Positions 31,748-40,620 of a DNA stretch of 64,000 nucleotides are shown here, one piece after another. Source of the stretch: a virus. How positions within the stretch are numbered: the first letter of the stretch is position 1; every line of letters starts with the position of its first letter. Both the position numbers and the translations under genes were made by a program. The notes beneath the pieces were generated by a model that did not search any database, was not told where the DNA came from, and saw nothing but the letters and a program-made list of their open reading frames with translations. The stretch lies in the IMG/VR virus record IMGVR_UViG_3300043803_000951, positions 1 through 64,000 of that record, one strand, 5' to 3'.

Positions 31748-34700
31748 ATGAGGAAACTTCTACCATTTTTACTGGCTGCGTTTTCCGCCCTTGGCGCGGA
31801 CGTGCTTACCCCCGGGCTGTTCTATCGGACGGACACCAGGGTTGTTGGTGCTACCAATCTTTACTTCGTAAACCAGCACATCACCAACTCCACGATCAAT
31901 GGGGTGTCCAGCGCGGCCATCGCGACCAACAGCGCGGCCAACAAACTCGACATCACCAACGGCACCGCCGTTAACCTCACGGGTGTTTTGACCGGCGTGC
32001 GGTTGGACGGCACCACGCTTTACGGCGGCGACGGGAGCAACAATCTGACCGCCAACACCATGTTTGCCCTCGGGCTGCGCGGCGTCAACGGTGAAACGGT
32101 CAGCGTGTATCCAACAGCGCACACAACCAAAAACATCGCCAGCCTCGTTGGACTCAACACCGGACTGGTAACCACCAACGCGACCGTCGAAGTGCGCGGT
32201 TATTACGAGCCCGGCGACGGTGGCGGCGGGACGTTCTATTACGCGCCGTTTGAGGCGACCAACAGCGGCACCGTGTTTCAGTCGGGCAGCGGTTCGTTCG
32301 TTTGGAAGCGGCTGCTCGAAGGCCCCGCCATCGACATTCGCTGGTTTGGCGCCCGCAACAACGGTTTCCAGACCAACGAGGTTTACGATTCGACTGCCGC
32401 CATTGAGGCCGCGGTGGATTATGCGAACGCCACCGGCTCGGCTGTATTCATTCCCGAAGGTGAGTGGATTTCCAGCGGCGGCCACGAACTTGACGGAATC
32501 CGCATGTATGGAATCAAGGAGTTGAACCGCTTCGGTGTGGGCGGTCCGAGCCCGTTTAACACCAACGCCACGTCGGTTTTGAGGCACAAAATCGGCGCGA
32601 CCAATCACATGGTTCGGCTGTTGCGCGGCGCTCAGACAGACACGTTCAGCATGCTTGGCCGGCGTTGGTATAACCGCCGCAACGAATACACGATTACGGC
32701 GTCAAGCTCGTCCACAATCACCGTCGCCACCAACGGCTTGCCGGCGGACCCGGCAAACCCGGCAATTCTTCCATATTACGGTGTTGGACTTCTTTACACC
32801 GCCGAGGGCGTCAACGCGGGAACGATGGTCTTCACCGACATCAATCAGACAACTGGTGTGCTTACGTTCTCATCGACGTTTGACTATTTTTGCACCGCGA
32901 CCAACGGCCTGATTCCTGCCGGCTGGAAGGTAAGCATAAGCCCGACAGCCAACCTCTACAATCCGCGCACCGATGCCTACACGACCGATTTCATTGACCC
33001 CACGCAAGCGGGGTGGAATGCCATTCAGGTAGATGGCGACCATTGCCGCATTTACGACATGACCCTCTACGGGTTCCACGTCGGCGTGAGCATTGGAAAC
33101 GTTTACTGCACCCGCGTTGAAAATCTCACGTCGCAGGGCATGGCGCTGGCCAACATTGCAAAATCCAATCCGTTCTACGGTTTCGACAGCTACATTTCCG
33201 GGCTTTCGCTGCAATGCAGCTACACCGAGGATTTATACAATCCGCAGGCGAGCGGGGCGCCGCTGGAATACATCGGTTCGCTGCTGGTTGGCACCGACAT
33301 CATGGACGTGGCCGCCCGCTACACGCCGTTTGGCATCATGTTCCCGTCCAACGCGGACCAGTTCAACGGGCGCACGGTCATCGACCTGCCCATCACGGGC
33401 GTTTGGTTCGGTTCGCCGAATACGCTGACGTTCGACGACCTATTGTCCGACAGCGCGTTGCATTTCGGTGTGTTTGGAGAATATGGCAACAGCGCTCAAA
33501 CCAGCTTCATCATCAACAACGCCAAGTTGCGAAGCCCGGCCGAGGCCAGCCCATCCGTTCCGCCGTATCAACTCGCCCGCCCGACGAAGTGGACCAACCC
33601 GACGGCGATGTGGGTGAACAATCCCAGCGCGACGCGATTCAATATTGGTGTGTTGGACATTCCCGACCTAGGACTTGGCAGCGGGCAACGCTTTACTAGC
33701 GGGCTTTACTTCGCGCCGGGCGGCACCGGCACCCGGTCAGTCGGCACGCTGGCAAGCACCCAAGGCGCCACCAACTTGCTCAACGGTTCCTCCGACGGCG
33801 TGACGTTCGGCATCGGTCACAACGGCTCGTTTGACGTGACTTTGGATGACTTGACGGCAACCAACAGCGTGACAGCCGCGACGGTGACCGCGACTGGTTC
33901 CGCAACCGTGGGCACGGCCGCAAACGGTCTTTCGCTCACAGTGAACGGCGGCACCAGCGGCACGGGAATGTTGCGTCTGGTGCGCGACGGCGTGGGGACT
34001 AATTCCATCGGCGTGGGAACGCGGGCGCTGACGTTTCGCGAGACGACGCAAAACCGGACCTTCGCCCAATTCGATACGGACGGTTCCACGCTCAACCGCC
34101 TCACGTTCGGCGGCAGCGCCACCACGACTCCTCGGGATGCCTATATCGTCGGCGAAAATGCCAGCGGAACGGACCAAGCGGGCAAGATACTCTACGTCCG
34201 CCCCGGCGCCGGCACGGGCAACTCGACCAGCGGAGGTTCGATTACATTCCAGACGCCGGACGCGACGAGTTCCGGGTCAACCCTTCAATCCCACACGTCC
34301 AAATTCACCATCCAGCGCGACGGCGACATTGCGATTGGTGACGCCGCCCAGATTGAGTTCGGCACCCGCGCCGCGCTGTCGTCGCCTTCGACGGGCGTGT
34401 TGAGTGTGAGCGGGGTGAAGCTGGCCACGCAGCCCGCCACGGAGACGCTCACCTACTCAACTACCAACGTGACCATCACCGCGGGCAAAGGGCCGATGCA
34501 ACGCAGCCTGCTGACGGTCACGAACGACTTCCAGTTGCTCTGGTCGGGATTGACGGACAACGACGGCGGCGTGGTGCATCTGATTCCAGCGACCACCAAC
34601 GTCAACGTGCTCGTCAGTTCACCCGGCCGCGCCGCGGGCAGCTCCGCCGCGACGGCAACGGGCTCAACCACGCTCACCATTACCGGCGCCACGAACGGCT

Positions 34701-34774
34701 GGGCGGAACTCGCGTGGAGCGTCGTGTCGGTCGGTGGAACCAACCGTGTGTCGGTCAACCTTGGAGCTTACTGA
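31748..34774 (+). CDS. Tailspike with pectate-lyase-type beta-helix and signal peptide
   Basis: 1008 residues from ATG 31748, without a Shine-Dalgarno. The N-terminus MRKLLPFLLAAFSALGADVL is a classic signal peptide with cleavage near AGA/GAD, very unusual for a tail protein. After a Thr/Asn/Ala-rich linker there is a parallel beta-helix (about 220-550, starting IDIRWFGARNNGFQTNE and IEAAVDYANATGSAVFIP), the fold of spikes that cleave polysaccharide. The C-terminus (about 700-1008) is a repetitive beta region. Alanine codons lean to GCG, unlike neighbours. It would bind and cut host surface glycan. Confidence 0.85.
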   Translation: MRKLLPFLLAAFSALGADVLTPGLFYRTDTRVVGATNLYFVNQHITNSTINGVSSAAIATNSAANKLDITNGTAVNLTGVLTGVRLDGTTLYGGDGSNNLTANTMFALGLRGVNGETVSVYPTAHTTKNIASLVGLNTGLVTTNATVEVRGYYEPGDGGGGTFYYAPFEATNSGTVFQSGSGSFVWKRLLEGPAIDIRWFGARNNGFQTNEVYDSTAAIEAAVDYANATGSAVFIPEGEWISSGGHELDGIRMYGIKELNRFGVGGPSPFNTNATSVLRHKIGATNHMVRLLRGAQTDTFSMLGRRWYNRRNEYTITASSSSTITVATNGLPADPANPAILPYYGVGLLYTAEGVNAGTMVFTDINQTTGVLTFSSTFDYFCTATNGLIPAGWKVSISPTANLYNPRTDAYTTDFIDPTQAGWNAIQVDGDHCRIYDMTLYGFHVGVSIGNVYCTRVENLTSQGMALANIAKSNPFYGFDSYISGLSLQCSYTEDLYNPQASGAPLEYIGSLLVGTDIMDVAARYTPFGIMFPSNADQFNGRTVIDLPITGVWFGSPNTLTFDDLLSDSALHFGVFGEYGNSAQTSFIINNAKLRSPAEASPSVPPYQLARPTKWTNPTAMWVNNPSATRFNIGVLDIPDLGLGSGQRFTSGLYFAPGGTGTRSVGTLASTQGATNLLNGSSDGVTFGIGHNGSFDVTLDDLTATNSVTAATVTATGSATVGTAANGLSLTVNGGTSGTGMLRLVRDGVGTNSIGVGTRALTFRETTQNRTFAQFDTDGSTLNRLTFGGSATTTPRDAYIVGENASGTDQAGKILYVRPGAGTGNSTSGGSITFQTPDATSSGSTLQSHTSKFTIQRDGDIAIGDAAQIEFGTRAALSSPSTGVLSVSGVKLATQPATETLTYSTTNVTITAGKGPMQRSLLTVTNDFQLLWSGLTDNDGGVVHLIPATTNVNVLVSSPGRAAGSSAATATGSTTLTITGATNGWAELAWSVVSVGGTNRVSVNLGAY

Positions 34775-34775
34775 G

Positions 34776-35516
34776 ATGACCCGCATCCTCCTTTCCCTCC
34801 TGCTCGCGCTCACCTGCTACGCGCCGACGCCGCTTTTCTTCGCGCAGAATGGGGCGATGACGGCGGCGTTTAGCCCGGCGGATGTCAGCGGGCTCAAGCT
34901 ATGGCTGGTCGCAGGCGACGTGTCGGGGGCCGATGGCGACACGGTGCAAACTTGGTCAGCGCGCACCCCGACCACGATCAATGCGACGCAATCCACGTTG
35001 GCATCTCGCCCAACGCTTCAACTTTCTGAGATCAAAGGGCAGTCGGCCATCCTGAGCGACGGGGTAAATGACTTCATGACGCTCAGTGCGTCAATCGTGA
35101 CAACGGGAAGCTGGACGGTGATTACCGTGCAGAAGCGACTTTCGTCCGGCGGGCTCGGCGGAAGTCTTGGCAATAACGTCGGCGTTGTTCCACCATTTGC
35201 GGCACTCGAATACGGATCGCTTTCTCGGATGTATATCGCGAGCCGGACAGACCAGAAATACTCCACAATTCCGTCGCACGCCTACCATGTCATCACCTCG
35301 CAGGACAACGCCGGCACGTTGGTCATGCGCGTGGATGGCGTTAATCAATCACTGACTGCGGCGGCAACAACCGGGTCGTCGAACTTTGAGCGAATGTTCT
35401 CCAGATTAGGTGAATATTGGGGCACTTACATCGCTGAAATACTCGCTTGGGAACGGGCGCTGAACTCAACCGAACTCGGCCAGATCGAAACCTACCTGCT
35501 CGGGAAATACTTCTGA
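34776..35516 (+). CDS. Concanavalin A-like lectin-fold protein with signal peptide
   Basis: 246 residues from ATG 34776. Residues 1-24 (MTRILLSLLLALTCYAPTPL) form a signal peptide. The remainder has the LamG/ConA lectin rhythm: LKLWLVAGDVSGADGD, GSWTVITVQKR, AYHVITSQDNAGTLVMRVDG, then YIAEILAWERALNSTELGQI. Such domains bind sugars. It lies next to the tailspike and shares its unusual codon choice, so it may be a receptor-binding accessory of the spike. Confidence 0.75.
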   Translation: MTRILLSLLLALTCYAPTPLFFAQNGAMTAAFSPADVSGLKLWLVAGDVSGADGDTVQTWSARTPTTINATQSTLASRPTLQLSEIKGQSAILSDGVNDFMTLSASIVTTGSWTVITVQKRLSSGGLGGSLGNNVGVVPPFAALEYGSLSRMYIASRTDQKYSTIPSHAYHVITSQDNAGTLVMRVDGVNQSLTAAATTGSSNFERMFSRLGEYWGTYIAEILAWERALNSTELGQIETYLLGKYF

Positions 35517-35887
35517 TGAGAACGCTGCTCACATTTGTCGCGGGCCTCACTGCGCTGGCCCAGACCAGCACCATCGTCATTGTCCCCGCCGCCCTACGCG
35601 ACGCGGCCAACGCGCTGGCTAAGGCTGAGTTCGACCCGGTTGGCGGGGAGTTCACGTTCACCGCCGCGCTGGTCACGCCACCCGCGACCAACGTGACGCA
35701 CTTCTGGTGTGCGGCTCCGTTCTCCGCGACCAATCGCACCAAGCTCAACGTGTTGACCAACACACCACCATTTGCCGGCGTGACGCTGGTGCTAGACTAC
35801 GACCTCACCAACGGCGCCGCGCCCTTCGAGTTCCTCGCCACCAACGGCCTCGCGCCCTACTCGCCGTCACCTTTCCAAACTCCGTAA
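35516..35887 (+). CDS. Small secreted-type protein of the spike module (123 aa)
   Basis: The start overlaps the previous stop (TGATG). The N-terminal MRTLLTFVAGLTALAQT is a signal peptide. The rest is beta-rich with Asn/Thr/Ala repeats (NVTHFWCAAPFSATNRTK), resembling the neighbouring spike in composition. No enzymatic motif. Third consecutive product with a signal peptide. Confidence 0.6.
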   Translation: MRTLLTFVAGLTALAQTSTIVIVPAALRDAANALAKAEFDPVGGEFTFTAALVTPPATNVTHFWCAAPFSATNRTKLNVLTNTPPFAGVTLVLDYDLTNGAAPFEFLATNGLAPYSPSPFQTP

Positions 35888-35933
35888 TTTGCGGATTGCA
35901 ATCCAAGCCAACCCATAAGAATCTACAACCACC

Positions 35934-36131
35934 ATGAAGTCCTGGAAGACAACCATCGCTGGCGTTGGCGCAATCCTCACCGCTGTCGGCCACGCCCTAT
36001 CCGCCCTTTTTGACAACGACCCGTCCACGGTAGTTCAACTGGACGTTACCGTTGGCGCAATCCTTGCCGGTGTTGGCCTCATTGCCGCCCGCGACAATGG
36101 TGTTACAAGTGAACAGGCTGGGGTGAAGTGA
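35934..36131 (+). CDS. Holin-like two-span membrane protein (65 aa)
   Basis: Two hydrophobic segments (TTIAGVGAILTAVGHALSAL and VTVGAILAGVGLIAARD) joined by a short polar loop, both termini charged. This small holin-like type (with the KSWKTT start and a VTSEQAG end) is common in phages next to lysis genes. GTGA coupling to the next ORF supports a lysis cassette. Confidence 0.65.
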   Translation: MKSWKTTIAGVGAILTAVGHALSALFDNDPSTVVQLDVTVGAILAGVGLIAARDNGVTSEQAGVK

Positions 36132-36301
36132 ACTGGATTGGCCAGATTGTAACCGCGCTGCTCCGCTGGCTACAAGGGCTGGCGGAGCGCGACAAAACCA
36201 TTCAAGATGCAAAGACTCCGAAGCCTATTCGTGACGCTTGGGCTGGTTATCTGCGCGACCGGCTGCCTCCCAAAGACGGTGGTGGTGGACAGCCAAAGTG
36301 A
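36128..36301 (+). CDS. Putative inner-spanin-like small protein (57 aa)
   Basis: GTG start at 36128 overlaps the holin-like stop (GTGA). The N-terminal NWIGQIVTALLRWLQGL is amphipathic rather than a clear transmembrane helix. The C-terminus is charged and Gly/Pro-rich. The lipoprotein gene at 36207 begins inside it in another frame, an arrangement typical of spanin pairs. Confidence 0.4.
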   Translation: MNWIGQIVTALLRWLQGLAERDKTIQDAKTPKPIRDAWAGYLRDRLPPKDGGGGQPK

Positions 36302-36422
36302 CGTGGTGAGGATCGGCCCGAACGTGAAGGGATCGGTCTACATCTATCGCGATGGGCAATGGGTCCGCACCGGCAAGGTCCATTTGCCTGAAGGTTGGTA
36401 TGCCGGACCAGGACCCAAATGA
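36207..36422 (+). CDS. Small lipoprotein, outer-spanin candidate (71 aa)
   Basis: The signal sequence ends in a lipobox (VICATGC, Cys about residue 19), so it should be lipidated and placed in the outer membrane. The rest is short and beta-rich (VRIGPNVKGSVYIYRDGQWV). It overlaps the preceding ORF by 95 bases in another frame, as do Rz1-type spanins. Two-step lysis through a Gram-negative envelope would need such a pair. Confidence 0.6.
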   Translation: MQRLRSLFVTLGLVICATGCLPKTVVVDSQSDVVRIGPNVKGSVYIYRDGQWVRTGKVHLPEGWYAGPGPK

Positions 36423-36622
36423 ATCCATCTATCGGAACGCTGTGGCGCTTCAAGGAACTCAACGACGAGACCCCTGAGGAGGTGGCCAAAAACCGCTTCG
36501 TCGTTGTCGCTCACGATGACGGATGGGTTGAATACACCCAATATGACCAATCCTTGCCCACCCGCCGGCCCGTCTCCGAATTCCGCAAGCTGTTCGAGCC
36601 TATCCTACCATCCATTGAATGA
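36419..36622 (+). CDS. Small hypothetical protein (67 aa)
   Basis: ATGA overlap selects ATG 36419. A small beta-rich domain (FVVVAHDDGWVEYTQYD) followed by VSEFRKLFEPIL. Similar small domains occur in phages without known function. Confidence 0.55.
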   Translation: MNPSIGTLWRFKELNDETPEEVAKNRFVVVAHDDGWVEYTQYDQSLPTRRPVSEFRKLFEPILPSIE

Positions 36623-37110
36623 CGAATGACCCGGAATCAGGTGTGGTTGAATCCAACCTCCCGGTCGTAAATCCCAAGATTGGCAAGGGAAAAGCCAAGC
36701 GGAAGGCTATGACCGAGGTGGAGGCCAAGGCTGCCGCCAAGGCGCTTGGGCTTAACCTGATCACCGGTCAATACATCACCAAGGCCCACCAGCTTGGGCA
36801 ATACCTTGAGGAGCAGGGGGCTGTTCAGGTAAGCCGGTCGATGTATCTGCTGACCACCGAGCATGCCCTGCTGGCAGCGGACAAGGTGATGGGGATGATG
36901 GATGAGAAAGGTGACCCAGAGATGACCCTCTCCCTGTTCAAGGCCCACCAAGGCTACCTGTCCATCGTCCAGTCGGCGGCAAATGGTATTGCCAAGGCCA
37001 GTCAGATTGTGGAGCCTACCGATGGAGAGGCTGTCAGGATGCCGCCCCCTCCTGGAGCGGTGGTGCAAATCACTACCACCGCCCCATTGCAGGTAAACCA
37101 ATCCGCATAG
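36619..37110 (+). CDS. Hypothetical protein, small-terminase candidate (163 aa)
   Basis: ATGA overlap. A basic N-terminus (KIGKGKAKRKAMTEVEAKAA) is followed by a helical core (LLTTEHALLAADKVMGMMDE, then LSLFKAHQGYLSIVQSAANG) and a Pro-rich tail. The helical, DNA-binding-like layout is compatible with a small terminase subunit, but the gene is 14 kb from terL and I cannot confirm it. Confidence 0.45.
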   Translation: MTNDPESGVVESNLPVVNPKIGKGKAKRKAMTEVEAKAAAKALGLNLITGQYITKAHQLGQYLEEQGAVQVSRSMYLLTTEHALLAADKVMGMMDEKGDPEMTLSLFKAHQGYLSIVQSAANGIAKASQIVEPTDGEAVRMPPPPGAVVQITTTAPLQVNQSA

Positions 37111-37113
37111 CTT

Positions 37114-37581
37114 ATGCCATACTTTGTCCGTTACGGTATCACCCGTCCGCTGCGTATTCCCACTGGAGACATCGTTCCCTTCGAGTCCATTGGGGACGAC
37201 ACGGGCCTGCTGGAAACCAATAACTCCCTCACCTCCTCCGAGCTTCGGAAGCTGCAAGCCCAATCAAAGATGGGTGTGAAGGAGGTGAGTCCAGAGGAGT
37301 TCGCCGAGCTAAAAAAAAAGGCGTCCGCTGGCGAATTGCGACTGAGATCAGTGAGGAGTCGAAGCGCCGAGCCAGAACTACGGGTGGAGCGATTGGAGCA
37401 GCCCCAAAGAAGTGCTGCGGACGGAAATAACCTGCTGGACCCCACGGTGGGGAACAGCCAGAAGCCCGGGAACGGCCACCCACTGGAAGTGCCGGACGAA
37501 ATCCCATTGCCACCATCCATCAAGGCGGCTACCAAGCCGGTCGCAGCCAAGCCGAAGAAGAAGGCTGCTGCCGAGGAGTAA
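37114..37581 (+). CDS. Hypothetical protein with disordered basic tail (155 aa)
   Basis: N-terminal half ordered (YFVRYGITRPLRIPTGDIVP), C-terminal half Pro/Ala/Lys-rich (TKPVAAKPKKKAAAEE). A run of nine A residues in the middle of the gene would be slippery. Function unknown; possibly a connector or head-interface protein. Confidence 0.5.
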   Translation: MPYFVRYGITRPLRIPTGDIVPFESIGDDTGLLETNNSLTSSELRKLQAQSKMGVKEVSPEEFAELKKKASAGELRLRSVRSRSAEPELRVERLEQPQRSAADGNNLLDPTVGNSQKPGNGHPLEVPDEIPLPPSIKAATKPVAAKPKKKAAAEE

Positions 37582-37584
37582 CCC

Positions 37585-38397
37585 ATGATGACATTCGCCG
37601 AGCTGTTCACGGAAGTATCCAACAACGTGTGGCCTGAGGGCCGCTCGGCACGATTGCTTACCCTCCACAAGACTTGGCTACGGGACTGCCTGATTGACGT
37701 TCAGCGGAAGGTCAAGTGCTTCCAAGTATCCCACATCCACTACGTCGGCCTCCAGTCCACTTACTTCTCCTGCGGGGCTTCTGTGTTTGAGGCTCCCCAG
37801 GGTGGAATCATCAAGGAATTCTGGACCGAGGACAACGAAACCCGCTGCAAGAAGGTCCATGGGTTGCCCCAGACCAAGGACGCCTTCCAATGCACGCTGG
37901 AGAGCAAGGCTAACTGCGCTTGCACGGACATCGAGGACCCCTACCAATACTACGCGGTCGGGGACGACTACTACGCCTACCCGGAACTCCCGCTTGGCCT
38001 GAAGTATCCGGACGAGACGGTGGACAGCGACAGCCGCTCCTGCCTGCGGTCCTTCGCCATGTTCGACGGGTTCATCTGGACCTTCCCGGCACTATCCTCG
38101 CTGGAGACGGGCGTGCTGCGCTGGGACGGAATCAAGAAGACTTGGCAGGACACCGACATCGTTCAGTGGGTGGATGACGAGGGTAGCGTTGACCGCGACC
38201 TCATCAAGGCTTGCGAGCTGTATCTGGAATACAAGAAGGCCCGCAAGGAGAACTGCGACAACGACGACTCCAGAATCTACCTGTCAGAATACAACGCCCA
38301 TATTTCTGACATGATTATCGACTGCAAGCGCAGCCACCGGCTTCCCGACGGACGTTCCTGCTTCACTGCCTGTGGTTCAGGAGGTTCCTGTGGCTGA
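37585..38397 (+). CDS. Head-tail adaptor candidate (270 aa)
   Basis: The N-terminus TFAELFTEVSNNVWPEGRSA then LHKTWLRDCLIDVQRKVKCF has the helical start typical of phage adaptor proteins (a helix, then a W-containing helix ending DVQR). The remainder is beta-rich with many cysteines. Its place between small head genes and the tail genes fits an adaptor. Assignment by position and pattern only. Confidence 0.5.
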   Translation: MMTFAELFTEVSNNVWPEGRSARLLTLHKTWLRDCLIDVQRKVKCFQVSHIHYVGLQSTYFSCGASVFEAPQGGIIKEFWTEDNETRCKKVHGLPQTKDAFQCTLESKANCACTDIEDPYQYYAVGDDYYAYPELPLGLKYPDETVDSDSRSCLRSFAMFDGFIWTFPALSSLETGVLRWDGIKKTWQDTDIVQWVDDEGSVDRDLIKACELYLEYKKARKENCDNDDSRIYLSEYNAHISDMIIDCKRSHRLPDGRSCFTACGSGGSCG

Positions 38398-38644
38398 GTA
38401 TCAGGGCAGGAAGGTGAAGCTCAACACGCCCTTCCGGACTCCCGGAGAGCGGAAGAAGCGAGCTGTCTACGTCCGCAACAAGAAGGGGCGCGTCATCAAG
38501 GTTCGCTTCGGCGACCCCAAGATGGACGACTTCAGGTCCCACAAGGACCCGAAACGCCGCAAGAGCTTCCGGGCTCGCCACAATTGCAGCGAGAAGAAGG
38601 ACAAGACCAAGCCCGGATACTGGGCCTGTTCTTACGGGTGGTAG
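38390..38644 (+). CDS. Basic conserved phage protein (84 aa)
   Basis: Start at GTG 38390, five bases after AGGAGG. KVRFGDPKMDDFRSHKDPKR, then KSFRARHNCSEKKDKTKPGY and YWACSYGW form a conserved phage pattern of unknown function that is usually located near structural or adaptor genes. Rich in Lys and Arg. Confidence 0.65.
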   Translation: MAEYQGRKVKLNTPFRTPGERKKRAVYVRNKKGRVIKVRFGDPKMDDFRSHKDPKRRKSFRARHNCSEKKDKTKPGYWACSYGW

Positions 38645-38645
38645 G

Positions 38646-39299
38646 CTACACCATCGCCTCATGGCCCGGGTCCAACATGCTCATGGCATTGTCCATGACC
38701 CGGTGCTGGATGTCTGACTCGTTCTCATACTGGACGAACAGCCTTGGCTGAACGCAGTAGGCTTTCGCTGTTGGCAGGTGGTTCGAGATCAGGCAGTCAA
38801 TCGGACCAACCCCGTGGATGTGTGGGCAAATCTTCCTGGCGAACTGATGGGTCACCGCGTAGCTGGAAGTGGTCATCATCGTATTCACCCGGATGATTGA
38901 GGGTGATAGGCGTCCCTGAGGCTTGGAGGCGTATCCTCCTCCGAGATACAATGCGTCCCAATCCTCGGGAATCTCAGGCAGAATCTTCTCCCATTGCTCC
39001 CTGAACGGAAGCCGGTCAACGGCATGGTCGGCATAGCGTCCCGGCTTCACCTCGTCCGCGTCATCCTCAAAAATAAGCGTCCGCTTCCAGCCGTGGTGGG
39101 AGATCAGCTCAAGGACGCCACGATGGGAGGCGGTGCAACCGTAGTTCCCGCTGAATGACCCGTCCGGCATGGAGCCTTCGTGGGCCTCGAACCGGTCAGC
39201 CGTAATCCCGGTTGACCTACACATCTTCAGGAAATGATACCACCGGTCAGTTCTGGAGGCGCGGTTGATGCAGATGATCTTGTCGAAGTAGTCGTTCAT
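38646..39299 (-). CDS. Glycosyltransferase family 25-like protein
   Basis: 217 residues. ICINRASRTDRWYHF, RFEAHEGSMPDGSFSGNYGC and TLIFEDDADEVK (EDD motif near 75-78) match family 25, which adds sugars to lipopolysaccharide. SHRG and YAVTHQFA further support it. Coupled by ATGA to the FkbM methyltransferase. Catalysis uses a nucleotide sugar and a divalent metal at EDD. Confidence 0.85.
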   Translation of the reverse strand: MNDYFDKIICINRASRTDRWYHFLKMCRSTGITADRFEAHEGSMPDGSFSGNYGCTASHRGVLELISHHGWKRTLIFEDDADEVKPGRYADHAVDRLPFREQWEKILPEIPEDWDALYLGGGYASKPQGRLSPSIIRVNTMMTTSSYAVTHQFARKICPHIHGVGPIDCLISNHLPTAKAYCVQPRLFVQYENESDIQHRVMDNAMSMLDPGHEAMV

Positions 39300-39844
39300 T
39301 TAAGTCGGTAGTTCTCCCAGCAGAAAGGGGCGTCGTAGGTGAGTTCGTGGGTTTCCAGCAGGCGGGTCCGGATGGCCTCCCATCGTTCCTGGAAGTTACT
39401 GACTACCCGGTGGAACTGGACTTGGATGTTCCTGACCATGGTGACCTTCCCGCTGTCCAGCAGGGCTTCGAGAATCTCGTATTCAGCTCCCTCGCAGTTG
39501 AGCTTCATAAGGTCAACGGGCTCATCCACGACCTCGTTCACATCAACGATTTCCACCTCCACCTCCTTGTCTGACTCTGCCCACATACCCGTGGAATCCC
39601 CCTTGACGCCAATAATTACAGTCCCATTTCTTCCGCCGATGGCGAATGGGAACAGCTCGATAGAGGGGTGGAGCTTATCCTTGATGGCCTCATGGAACAC
39701 CGGCTCAAAGCACCAAACCCTACATCCGTAGCGGCGGTGGATTTCGTTGGCGAAGCGGCCCTCAAACCCGCCCGCGTCAAATACGAGGCTGGATGGGTTG
39801 AGCGGGTATTCGTAGCGAATCTCCTCGGTAAACGGCTTCATCAT
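39296..39844 (-). CDS. FkbM-family methyltransferase
   Basis: 182 residues. SLVFDAGGFEGRFANEIHR (20-37) is the SAM-binding loop. NCEGAEYEILEALL (about 115-128) is the FkbM signature. These enzymes O-methylate sugars or lipids. Together with the fucosyltransferase-like neighbour it would methylate a transferred sugar. ATGA couplings on both sides show a single leftward unit. Confidence 0.88.
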   Translation of the reverse strand: MMKPFTEEIRYEYPLNPSSLVFDAGGFEGRFANEIHRRYGCRVWCFEPVFHEAIKDKLHPSIELFPFAIGGRNGTVIIGVKGDSTGMWAESDKEVEVEIVDVNEVVDEPVDLMKLNCEGAEYEILEALLDSGKVTMVRNIQVQFHRVVSNFQERWEAIRTRLLETHELTYDAPFCWENYRLK

Positions 39845-40521
39845 TCTTCCTTCAGGTGTAGTTCAGTGTTGTCGTCAAGATTGCAGAATCGCGGGTGGTT
39901 CCCCTTCACGAACGGAACATCGTGTTCCTTGCCACCCTCAAGCCCGTCGATAATGGGGCTGTAAACCTCCCCATCCCCAAGGGTGGCGGCCCACCAGGAG
40001 AAGGTGGAGTTGCCGCGGAATAGCACGTCCGCATGGACCATCGCAAGAAAGTCCGGCACGAACGAAAGGCTGTCCGGAAACCCGCAGCTATCACTCTTGA
40101 TGTCGTCGCTGACCATCTCGTAGTCGCGGAATCCATGGCGGGGAATCTCAGTGGCGTAGGACCTCATTGACACCACCGGGTAGCCGTAGCCGAGGTAGTC
40201 CCCGGCCCGGCGGTGGGCGAGGACCTTCTTCTGGGATTGAACCCTGCGTCTGACCATCTTCACCATGCTGTTGGCTGGCCGGAGCCACTTCTTCAGTTGG
40301 CTGCGGGTGTAGATGAGGTCCTTCTGGCGCTGCCGGTATTCCCCGATCTCCAAGTCATCCTGATGGCGAGGGCGTGTGGTGGGAATCCCGAAGACGATGT
40401 TGCCTTCCCAAGGGGGTGTAATCAGCTCCTTTCCCTCAATCTCCGAGAGGGCCTTGGCGTAGGCCCATTGGAACAGCTTGTTACCGAACCGTCCGATCAG
40501 CGGTGTATAGATGCCTGCCAT
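39841..40521 (-). CDS. GT11-like fucosyltransferase
   Basis: 226 residues. GRFGNKLFQWAYAKALS (10-26) parallels GGLGNQ-MFQYA of alpha-1,2-fucosyltransferases, HRRAGDYL (103-110) parallels HIRRGDY, and RGNSTFSWWAA near 171-181 parallels the STFSWWAAWL segment. Family 11 transfers fucose from GDP-fucose. The donor cannot be checked here. First gene of the leftward half of the cluster. Confidence 0.85.
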   Translation of the reverse strand: MAGIYTPLIGRFGNKLFQWAYAKALSEIEGKELITPPWEGNIVFGIPTTRPRHQDDLEIGEYRQRQKDLIYTRSQLKKWLRPANSMVKMVRRRVQSQKKVLAHRRAGDYLGYGYPVVSMRSYATEIPRHGFRDYEMVSDDIKSDSCGFPDSLSFVPDFLAMVHADVLFRGNSTFSWWAATLGDGEVYSPIIDGLEGGKEHDVPFVKGNHPRFCNLDDNTELHLKEE

Positions 40522-40582
40522 TGACTGGCGCGACTATTGCCGATGGGAAGCCTTAATCAACCACTAAATCGAACATTGCCTA

Positions 40583-40611
40583 TTGACTGAGAGCCGCAGG
40601 CTCCCATCCTC
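40583..40611 (+). promoter_or_regulatory. TTGACT-N17-ATCC block before the two-domain glycosyltransferase
   Basis: TTGACT at 40583, 17 bases containing GAGCC-GCA-GGCTC, then ATCCTC at 40606 and ATG at 40621. No Shine-Dalgarno. The same layout as at 13581, 44555 and 46175. Divergent genes start on either side of this intergenic stretch. Confidence 0.4.
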
Positions 40612-40620
40612 ACCCCGCCG

